Origin: Sphingomonas sp. 67-36
GTDB lineage: Bacteria; Pseudomonadota; Alphaproteobacteria; Sphingomonadales; Sphingomonadaceae
Direction of reading: 5' to 3'
Assembly: GCA_001897375.1 (NCBI GenBank)
Contig: MKSU01000003.1
Coordinates: forward strand, 62,001-126,000
DNA: 64,000 nt
The notes under the pieces were generated by a model. That model made no database searches and was not told the DNA's origin. It saw only the letters and a list, made by a program, of their open reading frames with translations. The position numbers and the translations under genes were made by a program. Below are positions 23,785 through 33,312 of this stretch, piece after piece (position 1 is the stretch's first letter; each line of letters starts with the position of its first letter).

Positions 23785-25860
23785 ATGTTGAGTAAATCGC
23801 CCCGCAAATTCGCTCTGGTCCTTGGCCTGGTCATTCTGGCCGTGGCCGGCGGCGGGGTCTGGCTGCTGGTGGAACAGGGCTGGTTCGCGCCGGCGCCGAC
23901 CCGGTTCGGCTGGCCCGCGACGCTGGCGAATATGGCGGGTACGGGCGCGCGTGGCTTTGCCGATGGCGAGCCGGCGAAGGCGCGTTTCGGCGATCCGTTC
24001 GCGATCGCGATCGATCCGCACGGCGCGCTCTATGTTGCCGATGCCGGCGCGCCCGGCCGCGTTCGCAAGATCGATTCCGACGGCAATGTCACGACCTTGC
24101 CCGGATCGTTCGACACGCCGTCCGGCCTTGCGCTCGATCGCGCGGGGAATGTCTTCGTCGCCGATACCGGCGCCAACACGATCCGCCGCATCGGCCCGGA
24201 CGGCACGGTGACGACGATCGCCGGAGACGGAACCTCGGGCTATCGCGACGGCGCCGCGGCGCAGGCGCGATTCAGCGGCCCGATCGGCGTCGCGGTCGAC
24301 GACAAGGGCAATGTCTATGTCGCGGACAGCTACAATGATCGTATCCGCCTGATCACGCCTGACGGCCAGGTGCGGACGCTGGCGGGGCAGGATGCGCCGG
24401 GCTTCGCCGACGGGCAGGGCGCGGGAGCGGCATTCGATACGCCGACCGGGATCGCGCTCGATCGACAGGGCGCGCTGCTCGTCGCGGATACCGGCAACGA
24501 CGCGCTGCGCATGGTCACGCCCGACGGTCAGGTTTCGACCGTCGCGCATAGCGACCCGAGTGACAGCGCCGGGCTGCTCAAGGGCGCGATCGGCGTGGCG
24601 CCGACGCATGACGGGTTCGTCTATATCGCCTCCTTCCAGCGCGGCCGCATCGTGCAGATGTCGCCCACGGGAGCGTTGCAGGTGCTGGCGGGGCCGGGAT
24701 CGGCGATCGAGGGCAATGCCGCGCTCGCGCTGATCGGCCCCGCCGGGATCGCGGTCGATCGGGCGGGGGCGCTCTATATCGCCGATGCCTCGGCCTATGC
24801 GATCCGCAAGCTTGCGCTGCGCCGCCCGGGGGTCGCGCCAGCCGCGCTGCCGCAACCCGCGCCGCCAACGCTGGTCGGGGCGTCGGTCGTGCCGTGGCCG
24901 GTCCGCCCGCAACTGGGCTGGCATGAAGTGGTCGGCGATCTCGGGGAGGTTCGCGGCAATTATCAGGGCGAAAGCCGCGATCACCTCCATGCCGGGCTAG
25001 ATATCAGTTCGCCGATGGGCACGACGGTCGTCGCTTCCGCCGACGAGACGGTGCGCGATCCGATGCCTAATTGGGGGCTGGAGGGGCTGAACGAGGGCCT
25101 GCGCATCGACGAATTGACCTATATCCACATGCGCGTCGGCCGCACGGATGCCGGGGTGTCGCTCGATCCGGCGCGCTTCGCCGTCATTCGCGATGCGCAG
25201 GGCCGCGTCGCCCGGGTGCGGATCAAGCGCGGGGCGCATTTCCGGGTCGGCGATCCGCTCGGCACGATCAACCGCATGGCGCATGTCCATCTGGAGCTCG
25301 GGCCGCCGCGCGCCAAGGTCAATGCGCTGTTGCTGCGCTTCCCCGGCTTCGGCGATCATGTCGCGCCGCGGATCGAGAATGTGCATGTCCTCGATAGCGC
25401 TGGCCATCAGCTGACCGCGACCGACAAGGGACGCTTGCTCCTCCCGGCGGCCGGCGGAGACGTCAGTATCGTCGTCGAGGCCTGGGATCAGGTGGACAAT
25501 AATGCCGCGCGCCGCCGCCTCGGTTTGTACAAGGCGGGGTTCCAGATCCTGAAGGCCGATGGCACTGCGATGCCCGGTTTCGAACAGCCGCGCATCATGC
25601 TCGAATTCGATCGTATGCCGAACGCCGCCGATGCGGCGAAGATCGCTTATGCGCCCGCGAGCGGCGATACGGTCCACAGCGATCAGCGGACGCGCTTTCT
25701 CTATGTCGTCACCAATGTCATGCGGCACGGGCGCGCGGAGGAGGGGGGCTGGAGCCCGGCCGACCTCCCGCGCGGCGATTACACGATCCGCATCTATGCC
25801 GCCGATCGCGCGGGGAATGTCGCGACCGACAAACGCGATCTGGCGATCACGATCCGCTGA
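23785..25860 (+). CDS. NHL beta-propeller fused to an M23-type peptidase domain
   Basis: The protein has 691 residues if started at the ATG at 23785; a GTG at 23758 is the alternative. An N-terminal membrane anchor (FALVLGLVILAVAGGGVWLLV) is followed by about five NHL-type repeats (IAIDPHGALYVADAGAPGRVRKID, VAVDDKGNVYVADSYNDRIRLI). Then comes a lysostaphin-like M23 domain with HxxxD at His402/Asp406 and HxH at His500/His502, so the zinc ligands look kept. The C-terminus is Ig-like (DYTIRIYAADRAGNVATD). It probably sits in the periplasm as an anchored envelope protein. Its last 14 bases overlap the convergent GNAT gene. Confidence 0.82.
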   Translation: MLSKSPRKFALVLGLVILAVAGGGVWLLVEQGWFAPAPTRFGWPATLANMAGTGARGFADGEPAKARFGDPFAIAIDPHGALYVADAGAPGRVRKIDSDGNVTTLPGSFDTPSGLALDRAGNVFVADTGANTIRRIGPDGTVTTIAGDGTSGYRDGAAAQARFSGPIGVAVDDKGNVYVADSYNDRIRLITPDGQVRTLAGQDAPGFADGQGAGAAFDTPTGIALDRQGALLVADTGNDALRMVTPDGQVSTVAHSDPSDSAGLLKGAIGVAPTHDGFVYIASFQRGRIVQMSPTGALQVLAGPGSAIEGNAALALIGPAGIAVDRAGALYIADASAYAIRKLALRRPGVAPAALPQPAPPTLVGASVVPWPVRPQLGWHEVVGDLGEVRGNYQGESRDHLHAGLDISSPMGTTVVASADETVRDPMPNWGLEGLNEGLRIDELTYIHMRVGRTDAGVSLDPARFAVIRDAQGRVARVRIKRGAHFRVGDPLGTINRMAHVHLELGPPRAKVNALLLRFPGFGDHVAPRIENVHVLDSAGHQLTATDKGRLLLPAAGGDVSIVVEAWDQVDNNAARRRLGLYKAGFQILKADGTAMPGFEQPRIMLEFDRMPNAADAAKIAYAPASGDTVHSDQRTRFLYVVTNVMRHGRAEEGGWSPADLPRGDYTIRIYAADRAGNVATDKRDLAITIR

Positions 25861-26362
25861 GGGCGCGCTCCATCCATCGCGCGCCGCCCCCGTATCCGGC
25901 GACCTTCGCGGCGAGCGCCGGGGTGACGGCGGGTTCGGTGAAGCCGAGGGTGCGCCAGTAGCTCGCCGCACCCTCCACGGCGATCAGTTCCGCCCGGCGG
26001 AAGCCATCGCCGGCGGCCAGCGCGACAGCGCGCGAGACAAGCCGGCTGCCGATCCCTGAACCGCGTCCCTCCGATGAAACCGCCAGATCATGGATGAACA
26101 GCGCCTCGCCCGTGATCGCCGGTTCAAGCACGGTGCCGATGGAGGGCGGCTCCCGGCCGGGCCAGCCATGCGCGAGCAGATAGGCCACCAGAACGTCGCC
26201 CCGCACCCCAGCCAGGCAATAAGAGGCCGCCACGTCGAGCCGGCTGGCGAAAGCCGCCTCATCCTCGAGGAGAAAGGCCGGATAGGTGGCGGACTGGATC
26301 GCCAGCGCGGCGGGCAGGTCGCGCCGCTCCAGCGGACGGATGCTGATCGGCGGATCGCTCAT
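25847..26362 (-). CDS. GNAT-family N-acetyltransferase
   Basis: This 171-residue GNAT-fold protein has ISIRPLERRDLPAALAIQ at the start. The acetyl-CoA site is IHDLAVSSEGRGSGIGSRLVSRAVALA (the V-x-x-x-x-R-G-x-G-x-G type motif), followed by YWRTLGFTEP. The start is the ATG at 26362. The acceptor substrate is unknown. It is convergent with the NHL/M23 gene. Confidence 0.87.
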   Translation of the reverse strand: MSDPPISIRPLERRDLPAALAIQSATYPAFLLEDEAAFASRLDVAASYCLAGVRGDVLVAYLLAHGWPGREPPSIGTVLEPAITGEALFIHDLAVSSEGRGSGIGSRLVSRAVALAAGDGFRRAELIAVEGAASYWRTLGFTEPAVTPALAAKVAGYGGGARWMERALSGS

Positions 26363-26497
26363 GCCGGCGGTTATGGGGATTTGACGGCCGCCCCGCAAAC
26401 GCCCCGCTGGGCGGCCAGCCGGGCCGAAAGCGATTAGCGCGAGCCGGCGGCCGCAAGCCTATTGTATTCGCGCCGGGGCCGAGGCAGTCCGCCGTGG

Positions 26498-27055
26498 ATG
26501 TCTTCCGAACCCGATCTGGAAACCGTCCTGCTGGGGCCGGTGCTCGCCGATCGCGAGTGCGGGGATTGCGTGGCATGTTGCACCGTCCTCACGGTCGATA
26601 CGCCCGATTTCAAGAAAGCCGCGGGAACACCATGCGAACATCTCGTTCCGGGTGGATGCGGCATCCATCAGGTGCGTCCGCACATCTGCCGGACATGGTT
26701 CTGCGCGTGGCGCAGGGTCGCGAGGATGCCCGATGAGGCCCGGCCCGACCGGTGCGGCCTTCTGGTTTCGGTCAATTTCGAGCGAGAGCCGCGCAACTGC
26801 TTCGAAGGTGTCTCGATCAACGTCCGCAAGCTTTCCGGCAGTGACGCGATCGAGAGCGGTATGGCGGGCACCGTCCTCGACAGCCTGTGCGAAGGGCTGG
26901 TGCCCGTCTGGTTCAGCGACGGATCGAAGAAGATGCTGATGCACCCCGATAACGAGGTCGCGCGCCTCGTCATCTCGGGAGATCCCGCGCCGCCGCATCT
27001 CCGCGAGGAGGTGACGATATGGCGCAAGCATTACGATGTTTTTTCGCACGGTTAG
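26498..27055 (+). CDS. Cysteine-cluster protein, YkgJ-like
   Basis: The N-terminal part carries ECGDCVACCTVL, then PCEHL, GGCGIHQVRPHICRTWFC. This is the CxxCxxCC pattern of YkgJ-type proteins thought to bind zinc or an Fe-S cluster. The length is 185 residues from the ATG at 26498; an upstream TTG at 26462 is possible. The function is not known. The 245-base stretch after it (27056-27300) shows no gene. Confidence 0.75.
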   Translation: MSSEPDLETVLLGPVLADRECGDCVACCTVLTVDTPDFKKAAGTPCEHLVPGGCGIHQVRPHICRTWFCAWRRVARMPDEARPDRCGLLVSVNFEREPRNCFEGVSINVRKLSGSDAIESGMAGTVLDSLCEGLVPVWFSDGSKKMLMHPDNEVARLVISGDPAPPHLREEVTIWRKHYDVFSHG

Positions 27056-27300
27056 CGGGCACGCCTCGGACCGCCCTCGCCAATGCGGGTCATATGGGTG
27101 TTGCGCGACTATAGCGGCCAACGGCCGTGGCACCCTCTTGGCTGATGACACCGGCGCGACCGCAATTCGCCAACGAGCGGTTCGCGTTCGGGAAATTCGT
27201 CTCCGAGCCGCGACGCTCGCCGCGCGAGCCGTTCCATCGCTTTCGCAGTGAACCAACCCATTCGTTTCTCGTTTCCTGTCTGACGAAGGAGAAACGCGCC

Positions 27301-27792
27301 ATGACCGACACCCAAGCCGATACGAAAAAGCTGAAAAACGATCTGTGGAAGAGGATGGCGGGCAGCCCATTCCTGATGGTCGGTCCGGCGGACGGCAGTA
27401 CGCACAGCGAGCCGCTGACCGCGCAGCTCGACGAGGATCAGGTGGACACTTTGTTCTTCTTCATCGGCCGGAACAATCGCATCGCCAATGCCAGCGAGTT
27501 GATGCTCCAGTTCGTGTCGAAGGGGCATGCTTTCTTTGCCTGCCTGCATGGCAATGCGCGCGTCGACAATGATCGCGCGCAGATCGACAAATTGTGGAAC
27601 AAGCAGGTGGAGGCATGGTTTCCGGGCGGAAAGGACGACCCGAATCTCGCGCTGCTGCGCGTCGATATCGACAGCGCCGAATTGTGGGAAACCGACATGT
27701 CGATCGCCGGGATGGTGAAGATGCTGTTCGGCGGCACGATCCGCTCGGACGAGGAAGGGCATCACGCCACGATTACGACGACCGCCGGATAA
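27301..27792 (+). CDS. Pyridoxamine 5'-phosphate oxidase-family (general stress protein 26-like) protein
   Basis: This 163-residue FMN-binding split-barrel protein reads MTDTQADTKKLKNDLWKRMAGSPFLMVG, FFFIGRNNRIANAS, HAFFACLHGNARVDNDRAQIDKLWNKQVEAWFPGGKDDPNLALLRVD. This is the signature of the general-stress-protein-26 group. The ATG at 27301 has AAGGAG upstream. It is not the pyridoxal enzyme itself, and not an evident flavin reductase for the monooxygenase. Confidence 0.88.
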   Translation: MTDTQADTKKLKNDLWKRMAGSPFLMVGPADGSTHSEPLTAQLDEDQVDTLFFFIGRNNRIANASELMLQFVSKGHAFFACLHGNARVDNDRAQIDKLWNKQVEAWFPGGKDDPNLALLRVDIDSAELWETDMSIAGMVKMLFGGTIRSDEEGHHATITTTAG

Positions 27793-27913
27793 GACCGGGA
27801 ATCCTGAAAACAGCGCAACGCAACCGACGTTGGCGGGAAAAGATGGTCATCTTGCCGGGATGCAATGATATTCGGAGAGAAATGATTCCGTTGCCGGACG
27901 CGTCTCACCGGAG

Positions 27914-29782
27914 ATGATCCGTTTCCTGCCTGTCAGGCGCGGCTGGCGGCGTACGGCGATCGGCGCTTACACCGTCGCCGGCTTCGCGTTGTTCCTGCTG
28001 CTGATGCTTGCCGCCTTTCCGTTCGGCCAGCTTCGGCCTCTGGTCGAGCAGCGGCTGAGCGCCCGTTTCGGGCGGCCGGTGACGATCACGACGATCGAGC
28101 GGCGGGACAGCTTTTCGCTCCATCCGACGGTGACGATCCGCGGACTGCGTGTCCCGCAGCCGCGGTGGGCGGGCGATGGCGATCTGGCGCGGATCGATCG
28201 CGCCGATGTGACATTCCCGATCCTCTCCCTGTTTGCCGGCGATCTCCGTCCCACCGCGCTTACCATCTCCGGCGCGCGGCTCAACCTGATACGCAGCAGG
28301 GACAGGAAGAAGAATTGGGAGCGCGAAGCAGGGAAAAAAGGCGATGCGGGCGGCCGTCCGTGGCTCACGCGACTGGACGTGCGCGATATGAGGATCAGCT
28401 ATCGCGACGCAGCGCAGGATCGCGCCTTTGTGCTGGACGTCACCGCCGATCCCGCACGTGGCCTGCGCGCAAGTGGACCCGGCGTCGTGCGTGGCAGCGC
28501 GGTGCGCGTGTCGATCGCCGGTGCGCCGCTGGCGGGCGGTTCGGGCCGCTGGCCGTTCCGTGCCAGGATCAACGGCCCGGACCTGATGATGACCGCCAGC
28601 GGCACGATGGCGCATCCGCTCGACACCAGGCATATGACGCTGGACGTCGAGACCAGCGCGCGCGATCTCAAACTGGTCGATGCGATCATCGAGGCTGGAT
28701 TGTTCGAGACGCATCCCGTCCATCTCGCGGCGCATGTCGAACGCCAGCCGACGAAATGGATCATCAGCAACCTCATCGGCACGGTCGGTCAGTCGCGGAT
28801 CAGCGGGCGCGTCACCGTCGACAAATCCGGGCCGCGCACCAGGCTGGACGGCGAGGTCGAGTCCGACCGGCTCGACTTCAACGATTTCTCCTCGCCGGAA
28901 AGCGAGGCCGCCGCCCGTGCCGAGGTGAGAGCGCACGGGCCGAAGCTGGTGCCCGCGACCCGCATCAACATCTACAAGATCGCGCATACCGACGGGCGCA
29001 TCGCCTTTCGCGCCACACGCATCGTCGATGGGGACAAGCCTTCGCCGCTGACCGACCTTTCGGGCGTCCTGACGCTCGACCGCCGGTTCCTCACCGTCGA
29101 TCCGCTGCGCATCGGACTGCGGCAGGGAATGCTTTCCGGCCGCGCGACGGTCGACCAGCGCGAAGATGAGACGGTGCCGAAGGTCACGCTCGACCTGCGC
29201 ATCGCGGGCAGCTCGATCGGCGCGCTGGCGGGCGGCGCCGGATCGGTGACCGGGCGGGTGGACGCGCGCGCGCTTCTGGTCGGGCGCGGCAGCACGATCC
29301 GCGACGCGGTCGGCGCGTCCGACGGATGGATCGGGCTGGCGGCGCGCGACGGCTCCCTGCCGCGCAAGATAGCTGCCGCGCTCGGTTTCGATGCCGGCCG
29401 CGCGCTGCTGGCGGACGAAGACCAGCGCGCGGGCCTGCGATGCGTGATCGTCGGCGCGGAGGTGCGCGGCGGAACCGGCAAGGTCGGGCCGTTCATCGTC
29501 GACACCAGCGAAAGCCGGCTGGAGGGCGCCGGCACGATCTCCTTCCCGTCCGAGCGGCTGGCGATCCGGCTGACCGGCGCCGCGAAGCGGGGCAGCGTGC
29601 TGCGCCTGCCCGGCTCGGCGGAATTGACCGGGACGATCCGCGAACCGGATATCGTCGTGCCGAAGGAAGTGAAATCGGTCGGCAATATCTTCAAGGCGAT
29701 CGGACGCGCGATCACCGGCGATCAGGGACCGCGTGCGACGGACGCGGATTGCGCCGGGCTGGCGGCGAAGGTGCTGCGCTGA
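27914..29782 (+). CDS. AsmA-family protein
   Basis: This 622-residue inner-membrane-anchored protein has one N-terminal helix (YTVAGFALFLLLMLAAFPFG). The long beta-rich AsmA region follows, with VTIRGLRVPQPRW, LDVRDMRISYRDA and a C-terminal domain of the AsmA_2 type (RAGLRCVIVGAEVRGGTGKVG, PGSAELTGTIREPDIVVP). The family is linked to outer-membrane biogenesis and lipid transfer. It stands alone, with no close operon partner. Confidence 0.87.
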   Translation: MIRFLPVRRGWRRTAIGAYTVAGFALFLLLMLAAFPFGQLRPLVEQRLSARFGRPVTITTIERRDSFSLHPTVTIRGLRVPQPRWAGDGDLARIDRADVTFPILSLFAGDLRPTALTISGARLNLIRSRDRKKNWEREAGKKGDAGGRPWLTRLDVRDMRISYRDAAQDRAFVLDVTADPARGLRASGPGVVRGSAVRVSIAGAPLAGGSGRWPFRARINGPDLMMTASGTMAHPLDTRHMTLDVETSARDLKLVDAIIEAGLFETHPVHLAAHVERQPTKWIISNLIGTVGQSRISGRVTVDKSGPRTRLDGEVESDRLDFNDFSSPESEAAARAEVRAHGPKLVPATRINIYKIAHTDGRIAFRATRIVDGDKPSPLTDLSGVLTLDRRFLTVDPLRIGLRQGMLSGRATVDQREDETVPKVTLDLRIAGSSIGALAGGAGSVTGRVDARALLVGRGSTIRDAVGASDGWIGLAARDGSLPRKIAAALGFDAGRALLADEDQRAGLRCVIVGAEVRGGTGKVGPFIVDTSESRLEGAGTISFPSERLAIRLTGAAKRGSVLRLPGSAELTGTIREPDIVVPKEVKSVGNIFKAIGRAITGDQGPRATDADCAGLAAKVLR

Positions 29783-29815
29783 GATTTGGGCGTCGGATCG
29801 GGCCCGTGCGCGGGA

Positions 29816-29846
29816 TGTTGGCCATCGTCGATCCTTTCACCGCCCC
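29816..29846. repeat. 31-bp repeat copy A (partner at 47474)
   Basis: It is 28 of 31 bases identical to 47474-47504 in the same orientation. The three differences (bases 17, 23 and 29) are all third codon positions of one frame reading LAIV(D/E)PFTAP, so a coding origin is likely. The source gene is not recognised. Confidence 0.6.
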
Positions 29847-29879
29847 GATGCAATGTCGGCGAAAGATGCTGCGGCGGCG

Positions 29880-30341
29880 TTACCAATATGCGGCCATGAG
29901 TTCGGCCACCCACTCGGGCTGACGGACCTCGTCCCGAGGAAGAAATTCGCGCATGACGGGTTTTATGTCGATAACAGGCGTTCCGTCGATCGCGTCCAGA
30001 CCTTCGATATGGAGTCTTGTGCCATCGACGCCCAAGACACGGCATATTGTTGCCCCGAGCCGGTTGGGCCGGTTCTTGCCCCGTTGGGCGAAGATGCCGG
30101 TGAGCGGCCAGTCAGCTCGACCTCGGGGGTGGCGCGCGCCACGCTCGATCTTTTCCGGCGACACCCGGTCGAACACGAAAATGATTTCGACATGGCTGAA
30201 CGCATCCAGACCGGCCAGCGCATCCGCTCCATAATGGGCCGGGTCCAACTCGACCGTGGACCGGCTATTTCCCCAATCGTCATCGATCGGGTCTGCCCTG
30301 CCGCCCCGCACATGTCCGATCGGTTTTATGGTGTATGCCAT
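29880..30341 (-). CDS. TrmO-like tRNA methyltransferase-domain protein
   Basis: This 153-residue protein of the TsaA/TrmO fold reads YTIKPIGHVRGG, GLDAFSHVEIIFVFDRV, ARHPRGRADWPLTGIFAQRGKNRPNRLG and the ending IDIKPVMREFLPR. E. coli TrmO is longer, so only the core domain is present. The family N6-methylates t6A37 of tRNA with SAM. The start is ATG 30341 behind GAGGGATG. It is near, but perhaps not co-transcribed with, the GH130-like gene. Confidence 0.85.
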   Translation of the reverse strand: MAYTIKPIGHVRGGRADPIDDDWGNSRSTVELDPAHYGADALAGLDAFSHVEIIFVFDRVSPEKIERGARHPRGRADWPLTGIFAQRGKNRPNRLGATICRVLGVDGTRLHIEGLDAIDGTPVIDIKPVMREFLPRDEVRQPEWVAELMAAYW

Positions 30342-30358
30342 TTTACATCCCTCGCGAT

Positions 30359-31339
30359 TCAACTGCGGCGGATACGGGCGCGGGCGAGCCGCCGGTCCTC
30401 CAGCGAGTAATAGAGCCATATCTCGTGGTCGACCATCACGCTCGAGGCGGCAAAGGCGATATCGGGGGCGGAGCGGTCAGGGACGGGCGGCGGCGTAATC
30501 AGGGGCTGGATGCCCCGCGCCACCACGCGACCATAATCGCGATCGAACGCCACCCAGCCGATTCTCCAGCGCGCATCGTGTGTCGCGCCGTTGTAGAACA
30601 TCACCGGAAGCGCCTCCGGGTGCGTCAACAGCGGGCCGGTCGACAAATGCCAGTCGTCCCAGTTATTTTCGCGCGGGAGCAGGGGCGGGGGCATTTCGGT
30701 CCAGGGGCCTGCGACGCCGGGTCCGATCGCCAGCCCGATCCGCGAGGATTGCTCCACCGCATATTCGTAGAACAGCCGCCATCGCCCGTCGTCCGTGCGC
30801 TCGACCGTCGCCTCCTTGGTATTCCCTTGCGATTTCGAGGAGGCGAGCGCGATCCCGCGCTTTTCCAGCCGGTCTATCGCCATCCCGCTCGCGTAGCACA
30901 GGTCGCCATGCGCCATGTCGGCGAGCACGCCCGTATAATAGACAACATAGCCGCCATCGGGATCGATCACCACCGTGGGGTCCTCAACCCCGCCGGCATC
31001 GCTTACGTCGGGGCCGGGGACGATGACCGGGCGCGGGAGCATCTTGAACTTCACCCCATCGTCGCTCCATCCTGCCCAGATCTGGCCGGTATCGGTAAGC
31101 GGAGCCCCCGGCGCGACCACCGCGCGCACCATCATGCCGAACCGCCCGTCCGGGTCGTGCCAGACGAACGGGCTCATCAGGTCGCGAGCCAGCAGTTCCG
31201 GCGGCCCGTCGATAACCACATCCTCGATTTGCTGGACGTTGAAATCGAGCGTGATGCCATTGGGCGCAACGGTGTCGCGAACCGGTGGATCAGCTAACGC
31301 AGCAGTCGCCTTGTCCCGGGAAAGCGGCATCCCGGTCAT
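30359..31339 (-). CDS. GH130-like five-bladed propeller glycosidase/phosphorylase
   Basis: This 326-residue protein reads LARDLMSPFVWHDPDGRFGMMVRA, GVEDPTVVIDPDGGYVVYYTGV, KEATVERTDDGRWRLFYEY and WDDWHLSTGPLLTHPE. This repeating pattern is that of GH130, GH43 and GH32 propellers, closest to GH130 mannoside phosphorylases by the VEDP motif. There is no signal peptide, so it is cytoplasmic. Its ATG overlaps the SDR stop by 4 bp (ATGA), so the two are co-translated. The substrate is unknown. Confidence 0.75.
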   Translation of the reverse strand: MTGMPLSRDKATAALADPPVRDTVAPNGITLDFNVQQIEDVVIDGPPELLARDLMSPFVWHDPDGRFGMMVRAVVAPGAPLTDTGQIWAGWSDDGVKFKMLPRPVIVPGPDVSDAGGVEDPTVVIDPDGGYVVYYTGVLADMAHGDLCYASGMAIDRLEKRGIALASSKSQGNTKEATVERTDDGRWRLFYEYAVEQSSRIGLAIGPGVAGPWTEMPPPLLPRENNWDDWHLSTGPLLTHPEALPVMFYNGATHDARWRIGWVAFDRDYGRVVARGIQPLITPPPVPDRSAPDIAFAASSVMVDHEIWLYYSLEDRRLARARIRRS

Positions 31340-32109
31340 GCACCCAGCCCCCGCATCAGCGACAGCCCGCCATCGATCACCATTTGCGCGCCGGTGATAT
31401 AGCTTGCCTTTGGGGAAGCGAGGAACACCGCAAGGTCTGCGACTTCGTCCGCGTTGCCAGCACGGCCCAGCGGTATGTTCCGTTCCAGCGATTGACGATA
31501 GGTCGCGTCCGTTTCGGCGTGCGCATTCATTGGCGTGAGGATCATCCCCGGCGCGATGGCGTTGACGCGCACGCCATTGGGCGCCTCCTCGATCGCAAGC
31601 GTCTCGACCAGTCGGGCGAGGCCGCCTTTCGCCGCGCAATAATCGGCGCCGCCCGCGCGGACGGCATAGGCATGGATCGAGGAGATATGGATGATCGCGG
31701 CCGGCGTGCTCCCGGCGCCACGCACCTTGAGGAAACGGCGCGAGGTGAGAAATGCGCCGGTAAGGTCCGTCGAGAGCAGGTTTTGCCACTGGATCAGCGG
31801 CATGTCGCGCACAAGCACGCCACTCATGTTTCGCCCCGCCGAATTGACCAGCACGGAAACTTCGCCCCACCGCTCCTCGATAGCGCCGAAAGCCCGATCG
31901 ACCGATTGTTCGCTGTCGACGTGGCATTGCACGATCATCGCGTCTCCGCCGGCCGCCACAACCGCAGCCGCGCTGGCGTGTGCCGCATCCTCATCCGCAT
32001 AATAGCCGATGGCAACGCGATCACCCTCCGCGCCGAAGGCGGCTGCGCACGCCGCGCCGATGCCCGATTCGGCCCCTGTAACCAATACCGTGCGCGCCAT
32101 GACTGCCAT
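31336..32109 (-). CDS. Short-chain dehydrogenase/reductase
   Basis: This classical SDR of 257 residues has TGAESGIGAACA, NSAGRN, the catalytic HISSIHAY...YCAAKGG (Ser, Tyr, Lys) and the ending ITGAQMVIDGGLSLM. It resembles glucose-1-dehydrogenase or gluconate-type SDRs. It is upstream of and overlaps the GH130-like gene, so it may oxidise or reduce the sugar that enzyme frees. The ATG at 32109 or the one at 32100 could be used. Confidence 0.87.
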   Translation of the reverse strand: MAVMARTVLVTGAESGIGAACAAAFGAEGDRVAIGYYADEDAAHASAAAVVAAGGDAMIVQCHVDSEQSVDRAFGAIEERWGEVSVLVNSAGRNMSGVLVRDMPLIQWQNLLSTDLTGAFLTSRRFLKVRGAGSTPAAIIHISSIHAYAVRAGGADYCAAKGGLARLVETLAIEEAPNGVRVNAIAPGMILTPMNAHAETDATYRQSLERNIPLGRAGNADEVADLAVFLASPKASYITGAQMVIDGGLSLMRGLGA

Positions 32110-32455
32110 ATCCCACGCTCATCTTCGCGCACAACGCGGCGAGGGCGGTCAGGTTCAGTGTCACGCGAACGACGACGCGAGCGTCAATGCAACTTTTCTT
32201 ACCATAACCGACTCCGGGGCGGCTCTCCGCGTGGGAAAATCATGGCGGAATAGCCGTCCAGCCCGATCGGGCCGGGTCTAGCTGCTGAAGCGCCTGAATC
32301 TGCCGTAACGTACTGCACTAGAACCGAATCTAGAGGACTCGGTTGGCTGGGGCGTCAGAGGGCGAGGTCTGACCATTACAGGTATCGGCTGAACCGATCG
32401 CTGGCATTTCGACTATCGACTCTCACCGAGCCGACCGCCGCTTTAGTTTGCCGCC
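32110..32455. other. Intergenic stretch at left edge of catabolic island
   Basis: There is no gene in these 346 bases. The right part holds the promoter at 32384. The left part is the promoter side of the SDR. The switch in codon style between the genes on either side puts the left boundary of the inserted region here. I see no tRNA, transposase or clear terminal repeat. Confidence 0.5.
32384..32416 (+). promoter_or_regulatory. LysR box plus -10 element, operon 1 of island
   Basis: ATCGG-CTGAA-CCGAT (32384-32398) fits the LysR T-N11-A rule. Twelve bases later comes GACTAT followed by CGAC, a likely -10. The same layout recurs at 43295 and 45976. It precedes the nine-gene operon 32456-42282. 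Confidence 0.75.
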
Positions 32456-33310
32456 ATGGAGAGACAGGAGGCGCATAAAACCGTCCGGGTCGGTGATCGC
32501 TCGATCAGCTACACGCGAACCGGGAAGGGCGCGCCGGTACTGATGCTGCACGGCGGCGGGCCCGGTGCGAGCGGGATGTCCAACTACGTTCGCAACATCG
32601 ACGCTCTCGCCGCGCAGTTCGACGTCATCGTTCCCGACATGCCCGGCTACGGCGCGTCGACAAAGGGGCTCGGTCGCGACGATCCCGTCGGCGAGCTCGC
32701 CTCCAGCATGCTTGGTCTCCTCGACGCGCTGCGAATTCCTTTCGCGCACATCGTCGGCAACTCGCTGGGCGGCGCCTGCGGTCTGCGGATGGCGCTCGAC
32801 GCACCGCAGCGGGTCGGCCGTCTCGTCCTGATGGGGCCTGGCGGCATCGGCACGACGCGGTCGCTGCCGACGCCCGGTCTCAAGGCCTTGCTGAACTATT
32901 ACAAGGGCGAGGGTCCCAGCCGGGAAAAGCTGCGTGAGTTCATCACCCGCTATCTTGTGGCCGACGGCGCGGCCGTGCCCGACGAGGTGCTCGAGACGCG
33001 CTTCCAGTCCAGCATCGATCCGGAGGTCGTCGCGGCGCCACCGCTGACGGGACCGTCCGGCCTCAAGGCCGCGCTGCGGATGGACTTCACGCGCGACAGG
33101 CGGCTCGCGGAGATGACGCACCCGACGCTGATCCTTTGGGGGCGCGAGGACAAGGTGAACCGCCCGAGCGGCGCCGCCTCGCTGGCGAAGCGTCTGCGCA
33201 ACGCCGACGTCTTCATGTTCGCGAACACCGGCCACTGGGTTCAGTGGGAGCGGGCCGAGGAATTCAATGCGATCACGGCGGCATTCCTCCGCCGGGCCGG
33301 GGGAGCGTGA
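32456..33310 (+). CDS. Meta-cleavage product hydrolase (alpha/beta hydrolase), first copy
   Basis: This 284-residue member of the BphD/MhpC/HsaD group has the oxyanion-hole HGGGPGASG, the nucleophile Ser103 in GNSLGGA, the acid in LILWGREDKVNR and the base His in NTGHWVQWE. It hydrolyses the C-C bond of the ring-opened dienoate, giving 2-hydroxypentadienoate and a carboxylic acid. It is the first gene after the LysR box, and its stop lies 2 bases before the GTG of the FAD monooxygenase. A second hydrolase at 45055 suggests two different ring-fission products. Confidence 0.9.
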   Translation: MERQEAHKTVRVGDRSISYTRTGKGAPVLMLHGGGPGASGMSNYVRNIDALAAQFDVIVPDMPGYGASTKGLGRDDPVGELASSMLGLLDALRIPFAHIVGNSLGGACGLRMALDAPQRVGRLVLMGPGGIGTTRSLPTPGLKALLNYYKGEGPSREKLREFITRYLVADGAAVPDEVLETRFQSSIDPEVVAAPPLTGPSGLKAALRMDFTRDRRLAEMTHPTLILWGREDKVNRPSGAASLAKRLRNADVFMFANTGHWVQWERAEEFNAITAAFLRRAGGA

Positions 33311-33312
33311 AG

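Noticed and set aside
27301..27792. Flavin reductase partner for the LLM monooxygenase
   Set aside because: The sequence fits the general stress protein 26 group of split-barrel proteins, far from the monooxygenase; no reason to link them.
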